Assembly (NCBI GenBank): GCA_023457035.1
Contig: JAEWNN010000007.1
Span: forward strand, 1-12,612
Length of the DNA: 12,612 nucleotides
Source: Verrucomicrobiota bacterium
GTDB taxonomy: Bacteria; Verrucomicrobiota; Verrucomicrobiia; Opitutales; Opitutaceae
Direction of reading: 5' to 3'
Part shown: in pieces, positions 8,835 to 12,612 of the stretch
Layout: every line of letters starts with the position of its first letter
How positions within the stretch are numbered: position 1 is the stretch's first letter
Translations under genes and position numbers: made by a program
The notes under the pieces: generated by a model
What the model was told of the DNA's origin: nothing
Databases searched by the model: none
The model's input: only the letters and a program-made list of their open reading frames with translations

Positions 8835-11800
8835 CTACTTGCCGCGGGCGCGGTCGAAGTAGTACTTCACGCCGTCGGCGTAGCCGGAGGCGAACTTGCG
8901 GTGGCTCTCGCCTCCTTCCATGTATTCGGCGCCGAGGAGGTTGAAACGCTTCCAGAGCTCCTTCGCGACCTCCTTGGGCTCGACGCCGATGCCGTTGAAG
9001 TTCTCGGCGATGCCGGCGGCGAACTTCTCGGCCTCGGCGAGCACGTCCTCGTAGGGCAGTCCCTCGAGAGAGAACGCGGAGACCGACCACACTGAGGCGT
9101 CGACGCCGACCATGAAGCCGATCACGTAGGTGAGGGCATTGGGGATCGCCTCGACGATCGCGGTCTCCAGTGCGCCATTCTCGCCGGTGGAGAGCGTGGA
9201 GGTGACGGCGTAGGTTGTGGGGTTGATCGCGAGCCAGCCAAAGAGCGGCTCGCCGCCGAAGTCGACGGGGTACTTGCAGAAGAGCAGGAGCTCGGGACCG
9301 GATTTCACGCGGTCGACGACGGCGGCGGGGAAACCCTTGGTCTTGAGATCGGCGGCAAAGCGGCCGCGCTTCTTCGGCGAGACGACGATGAAGTCGTCGG
9401 GGGACTTCCAGAAATCGAGGACGGAGCGCCCGCCGGTGGTGCGGCCCTCGAACGCGGAAGCGGTGAGGCCGCTCATCAGGCGGAACGAGTTGCACGCGGC
9501 GGGATCGCCGGCGACGAGCGGTTCGCTCTGCCGCAGGTCGAAGGACTGGTGGAGCTTGCCGTCGGGCGCGGCGGAGACCGTCGCGATGAGCACGCGCGGC
9601 GCGGCGGCGCGGGAGAGGCCGACGCCGAGGGCGGCGGCGGACTTCTTCTCCCAACGCGTCTGCGCGGTCAGGAACTTCGCGAGACGCGTGCGGTTGAGCC
9701 AGCGCGCGATGGAGCGGTGGTTGGGCATCTCGGCGGACTTCTTCGCGGCGAAGGCCTGCGCAAGCGCGGCGGCGGAGTCGGCGGGCAGATCGGGTGCGGC
9801 GATCGCGAGACTGTGCAGTGTGCCGGCGAGCGGGGCTTCGCCGAGTTCGCGTTCGAGCACGCGGACCTTCTGGCCGGGCGTGCGGATCTCGATGAGCTCG
9901 CGCACGGGCTTCCACTCCAGGGTCTTGATGCCGGCTTTGCCGTCGGCGGTACCGGCGGGGCCTTCGAGTTGGGCGCGGAGTTCGGGATCCTTGCCGCCGG
10001 TTTCGAAGAGGAAGAGATCGACGGCGTCGCGCGAGAGTGCAGCGGTTGGGATCGAGTCGTTCCAGAGGACGAAACGCTTCTCGTTGCCGCCGCCACCACC
10101 GGCGAGCGCGCTGCCCATGTCGCCCATCTTCGCGGCGGCGTTGGAGGCGATCGGTGTGCAGAGCACGGAGACGGTGATCTGTGTGGAGGACGGTGCAGGC
10201 TTCGCCGCGGTGGGCGCGGCGGCGGCGAGCAAGGTGGCGGACTCGGCGTCGCGCGTGGCGAAGGGCACGGTCCATGTGCCTTGTGGCGTCGCAATCAGCG
10301 GGATCTGTGCGGGCAGATCGCCAAAGGGAATCCGGGTGCGCAGGCGCTGTTTGCCGGAATCGGAGAGTGCGGTCTGCTGCGTGGTGACGGCGATGCCGCG
10401 CGCGGCGTACCACTGGCGCGCGAGATCGGCGAGGTCGGAGACCGCGCCGGAGCGCTGCGTGAGCACGGCTTCAGGTGAGAGGTGGACGGCCCAGGGTTTG
10501 TCGGTGGAGGCTTGGACACCGAGCGCGGCGATGGTCTTCCAGAGCGTGGCTTCGTCGGCGGCGAGGAGCGCCTTCCACGCGGCGGCGCCGGCGGCGGTGA
10601 GCGGGGGCGGCTCGAGCGAGGCCGGTATGGCGGCGCCGGACTCGTCGGTCTTCGGCGTGGCCGTCTTGCTGTCGCGGGCGAGGTGCTTGAACGCGCCGGC
10701 CTTGGCGCGCTCGGCCACCAGCTTCTCGATGCGCACGGTCACGTTGCGGTCGTCGAGTGTCGGGTAGGCGGGTCGGCGGGCGACGAGGAAGGTGTCGGAG
10801 GTGGGCAGCGGAGTGGCGAGCGGCGCGGTGATCCGCGCGAGTTCGCGGCCGTGGAACGCCAGCACCCACTCGCCCTCGGTGGGCGGGTTGAAGAGCAGCA
10901 CGCCGCGGCGCGTGGCGCCGTCCGGAATCACGGTGCCGACGGGGAAGCCAAAGAGCAGGCCGGCGGTGGCGGGATCGACGCGATGCGGGGTGATCTTCTG
11001 GGACTCGTCGGCGGTGAAACCGCCGAGTCCCTTGTGCTCGGCTTGGTTGCCGATCTGCTTCAGCTTCCGCTTGAAGGTGGGCGCATCGGGATCGACAAAG
11101 GGGCCGCCGGGCTCCTTCACCCGCACGAGCACGAAGTGGTTGCCGAGGCTGGTAGAGTACTTGTCGTCGGCGTCGGCGATGGTGACGTCGGCCACGATCA
11201 TCGGTTTGTCGAGACCGGACTCCTTGCCGGCGAGGGCGAGCGTGTTCACCGCGATGGCGAGGCCGGTCTCGGGGTCGACGGACGTGGTCGAAATGTGGAG
11301 CGGCAGCGGCGCCGAGAAAGGGATGACGACGTCCTTGGTCTTCGTTTCGACAAAGAGCGCGGACGGCGCGGCGGCGAGTGCGGCGGGCAGGCAGTAGAGC
11401 TGCTGGAACCGGTTGTGCGAACCGGGCGCGAGCGAGGCGGGGCGGTAGAGGCCGCCGGGCAACAGGTCGGTGAGCGGCGCGAGCGGCGTGGAGAGCGGGC
11501 CCTTGTCGGTGGCGACGAGGAGGTCGAAGCTCTCGGTCGGTTGCACGGCGAGCAACGCTTGCACCTGCGACTCGAGTCCGAGCTGGACGGTGCGGAAGAC
11601 GTTCGGCGTGCCAGGGGCGACGCCCGCGACGGGCTCGGGCGAGTCGGCGTGGCCGAGATAGTCGATCTTGAACGCGTCGGAGAGCTGCGCGGTGGCGCGA
11701 GTCGGCAACGCGGTGAGGGCGGCGGGGCGCGGCGCGAGCGGGCCGACGAGCGCGAGGTCGAGGTGGGCGTAGGCGGTGTCGTAGAAGTGCAGCGACGCCT

Positions 11801-12612
11801 GCTGGAGGTTCGTGCCCTGCACGAGGAAGACGAGGCGGCCGGTGAGCGGCGTGCCGGGTTGCACGAGCACGGAGGGATCGTCGGGCAGGAAGAGCGGCGC
11901 GGGGTCCAGGAGCGAGAGCGCGGAGAGCGGGACCTCGGCGGAGTCGTTCCAGCGCAGGAAGACGTGGTTGCGCAGGTTCGGGACGAGGTAGGGCGGCGTG
12001 GCGGTGACGGTCTTGCCGCGGACCTTGCCGGTGCCGACCCAGCTGGCCGGGTGTGCGGCGCCCTTTTCGGGGATGAAGACCTTCTGCTCGGGTAGGATGT
12101 TCTTCAGCGTGACGTGGAGCTCGACGAAGCGGTGCGTGGCCGGGAGCTCGAAGCCGTGGAGCTTCGAATAGAGGCGGACTTCGTCGACGGTGAACTCGGC
12201 GGCCTCGTTGCGGCCGGTCTTGCCGATCGGGATGCGGTTGAGCTCGATGGAGTCGGTGGACGGTCGCGTGGAGGGCTCCGCCCCACGCGATGGCGTCGAG
12301 GACGGCAGGTTGATGGTGAGCTTGGGCTCGGCGGCCGAGTTGTTGATGGTCGCCGTGAGGCAGCCGACGCTGTGTTCGGCGGTGCTCGCGGAGACGGGCA
12401 ACGGGAAGAGGCCGGTGCCTCCATGGATGTGATGCGCGCCCTTGTCGTCGGTCTTGTCGATGAGGAGCTCGACGGCGACCTCGTTGCCGGATTTTGGATC
12501 GGCGAGGGCTTTCTCGAGCGAGGCGAGGGCCTGAGCGATGGCCTCGGTGCTGGGGCTGACGACATAGCTGCCGCCGGAGAGTGCGGCGGCGTTTTCGAAG
12601 GGCGCCTTGTCC
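8835..12612 (-). CDS. Giant vWA-family paralogue, 5' part outside the window
   Basis: The frame is open to the right edge (first whole codon begins at 12611), giving 1258 residues of a longer protein. It aligns end to end with residues about 640-1901 of the neighbouring vWA protein, starting in the last part of vWA domain 2 (KAPFENAAALSGGSYVVSP against KEPFVHAAALSGGEYVVSP). The full protein is therefore probably about 1900 residues with a signal peptide and vWA domains that cannot be seen here. Shared parts include both beta-sandwich-like segments, the cysteine-less transglutaminase-like region (VLTQRSGAVSDLADLARQW), LFGWLAINPTTYAVTST, MVGVDASVWSV and a GYADGVKYYF C-terminus. By eye about 60-65% of residues are identical over the first beta segment, less in linkers. 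Like its partner, it has no anchor at the C-terminus. A TTG at 12401 could be taken as a start, but homology continues upstream of it. It is the upstream gene of the pair and probably in one operon. Function is unknown. Confidence 0.92.
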   Translation of the reverse strand, partial: DKAPFENAAALSGGSYVVSPSTEAIAQALASLEKALADPKSGNEVAVELLIDKTDDKGAHHIHGGTGLFPLPVSASTAEHSVGCLTATINNSAAEPKLTINLPSSTPSRGAEPSTRPSTDSIELNRIPIGKTGRNEAAEFTVDEVRLYSKLHGFELPATHRFVELHVTLKNILPEQKVFIPEKGAAHPASWVGTGKVRGKTVTATPPYLVPNLRNHVFLRWNDSAEVPLSALSLLDPAPLFLPDDPSVLVQPGTPLTGRLVFLVQGTNLQQASLHFYDTAYAHLDLALVGPLAPRPAALTALPTRATAQLSDAFKIDYLGHADSPEPVAGVAPGTPNVFRTVQLGLESQVQALLAVQPTESFDLLVATDKGPLSTPLAPLTDLLPGGLYRPASLAPGSHNRFQQLYCLPAALAAAPSALFVETKTKDVVIPFSAPLPLHISTTSVDPETGLAIAVNTLALAGKESGLDKPMIVADVTIADADDKYSTSLGNHFVLVRVKEPGGPFVDPDAPTFKRKLKQIGNQAEHKGLGGFTADESQKITPHRVDPATAGLLFGFPVGTVIPDGATRRGVLLFNPPTEGEWVLAFHGRELARITAPLATPLPTSDTFLVARRPAYPTLDDRNVTVRIEKLVAERAKAGAFKHLARDSKTATPKTDESGAAIPASLEPPPLTAAGAAAWKALLAADEATLWKTIAALGVQASTDKPWAVHLSPEAVLTQRSGAVSDLADLARQWYAARGIAVTTQQTALSDSGKQRLRTRIPFGDLPAQIPLIATPQGTWTVPFATRDAESATLLAAAAPTAAKPAPSSTQITVSVLCTPIASNAAAKMGDMGSALAGGGGGNEKRFVLWNDSIPTAALSRDAVDLFLFETGGKDPELRAQLEGPAGTADGKAGIKTLEWKPVRELIEIRTPGQKVRVLERELGEAPLAGTLHSLAIAAPDLPADSAAALAQAFAAKKSAEMPNHRSIARWLNRTRLAKFLTAQTRWEKKSAAALGVGLSRAAAPRVLIATVSAAPDGKLHQSFDLRQSEPLVAGDPAACNSFRLMSGLTASAFEGRTTGGRSVLDFWKSPDDFIVVSPKKRGRFAADLKTKGFPAAVVDRVKSGPELLLFCKYPVDFGGEPLFGWLAINPTTYAVTSTLSTGENGALETAIVEAIPNALTYVIGFMVGVDASVWSVSAFSLEGLPYEDVLAEAEKFAAGIAENFNGIGVEPKEVAKELWKRFNLLGAEYMEGGESHRKFASGYADGVKYYFDRARGK
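11401..11491 (-). repeat. Near-identical DNA block shared with the downstream paralogue, copy 2
   Basis: This is the partner of the block at 5527-5617, with 6 mismatches in 91 bp and no gap. It encodes the same 30 residues in the truncated paralogue. A second, shorter block of the same kind pairs 3210-3250 with 9081-9121 (39 of 41 bases) and encodes the MVGVDASVWSV segment near the C-termini. Confidence 0.8.

Noticed and set aside
8053..10413. A 786-codon minus-strand frame spanning the gap between the two vWA genes
   Set aside because: It is Arg/Pro-rich, out of frame with both genes and crosses their boundary. It is a shadow of GC-rich codon bias.
9217..12095. Long plus-strand frames (9217-10767, 10482-12095)
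   Set aside because: They are antisense to the truncated paralogue, whose frame shows clear homology; their products have shadow-type composition.
12399..12401. TTG codon as the start of the second vWA gene
   Set aside because: The frame is open to the window edge and the 70 codons before it align with the partner protein, so it is internal.
2967..12612. Many short GCGGCG-type repeats
   Set aside because: They are runs of alanine, arginine and glycine codons in phase with the genes, not microsatellites or CRISPR repeats.

Overview
The window is a GC-rich, gene-dense bacterial chromosomal segment with strong G/C third-position bias. None of the minus-strand genes has a clear Shine-Dalgarno sequence. 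Very large secreted von Willebrand factor A (vWA) proteins next to a chromosomal ParA and a purine gene would fit a free-living member of the Planctomycetota/Verrucomicrobiota group, for example an Opitutus-like verrucomicrobium. This placement is an inference, because no rRNA or phylogenetic marker was tested. No mobile element, CRISPR array, tRNA or rRNA was recognised.

Left part (1-1132, minus strand): a complete Soj/ParA chromosome-partitioning ATPase (7-786) is preceded by a small proline-rich hypothetical gene (875-1132). parB would be expected just beyond the left edge. Positions 1133-1321 are a divergent intergenic region holding an imperfect 24-bp-period direct repeat. It is followed on the plus strand by purH (1322-2869), the bifunctional enzyme for the last two steps of IMP synthesis. 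A strong intrinsic terminator (2894-2932) closes purH.

Right part (2967-12612, minus strand): this is the unusual region, about 9.6 kb holding two tandem paralogous genes for giant exported proteins. The downstream gene (2967-8672) is complete and encodes 1901 residues. Its order is signal peptide, beta-rich N-terminal region, two vWA domains with intact metal-binding motifs, two similar beta-sandwich-like segments, a region resembling a transglutaminase-like fold without its catalytic cysteine, and a conserved C-terminal region. The upstream gene (8835 to beyond 12612) lacks its 5' part here. It aligns with the first from the end of the second vWA domain to the C-terminus and would be about 1900 residues if complete. 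The genes are 162 bp apart in the same direction and are probably co-transcribed.

The first three genes are housekeeping (chromosome segregation, nucleotide synthesis). The vWA pair looks like an accessory cell-envelope or extracellular module of unknown role. Its domain combination, its duplication and the blocks of near-identical DNA between the copies are the most interesting content of the window.
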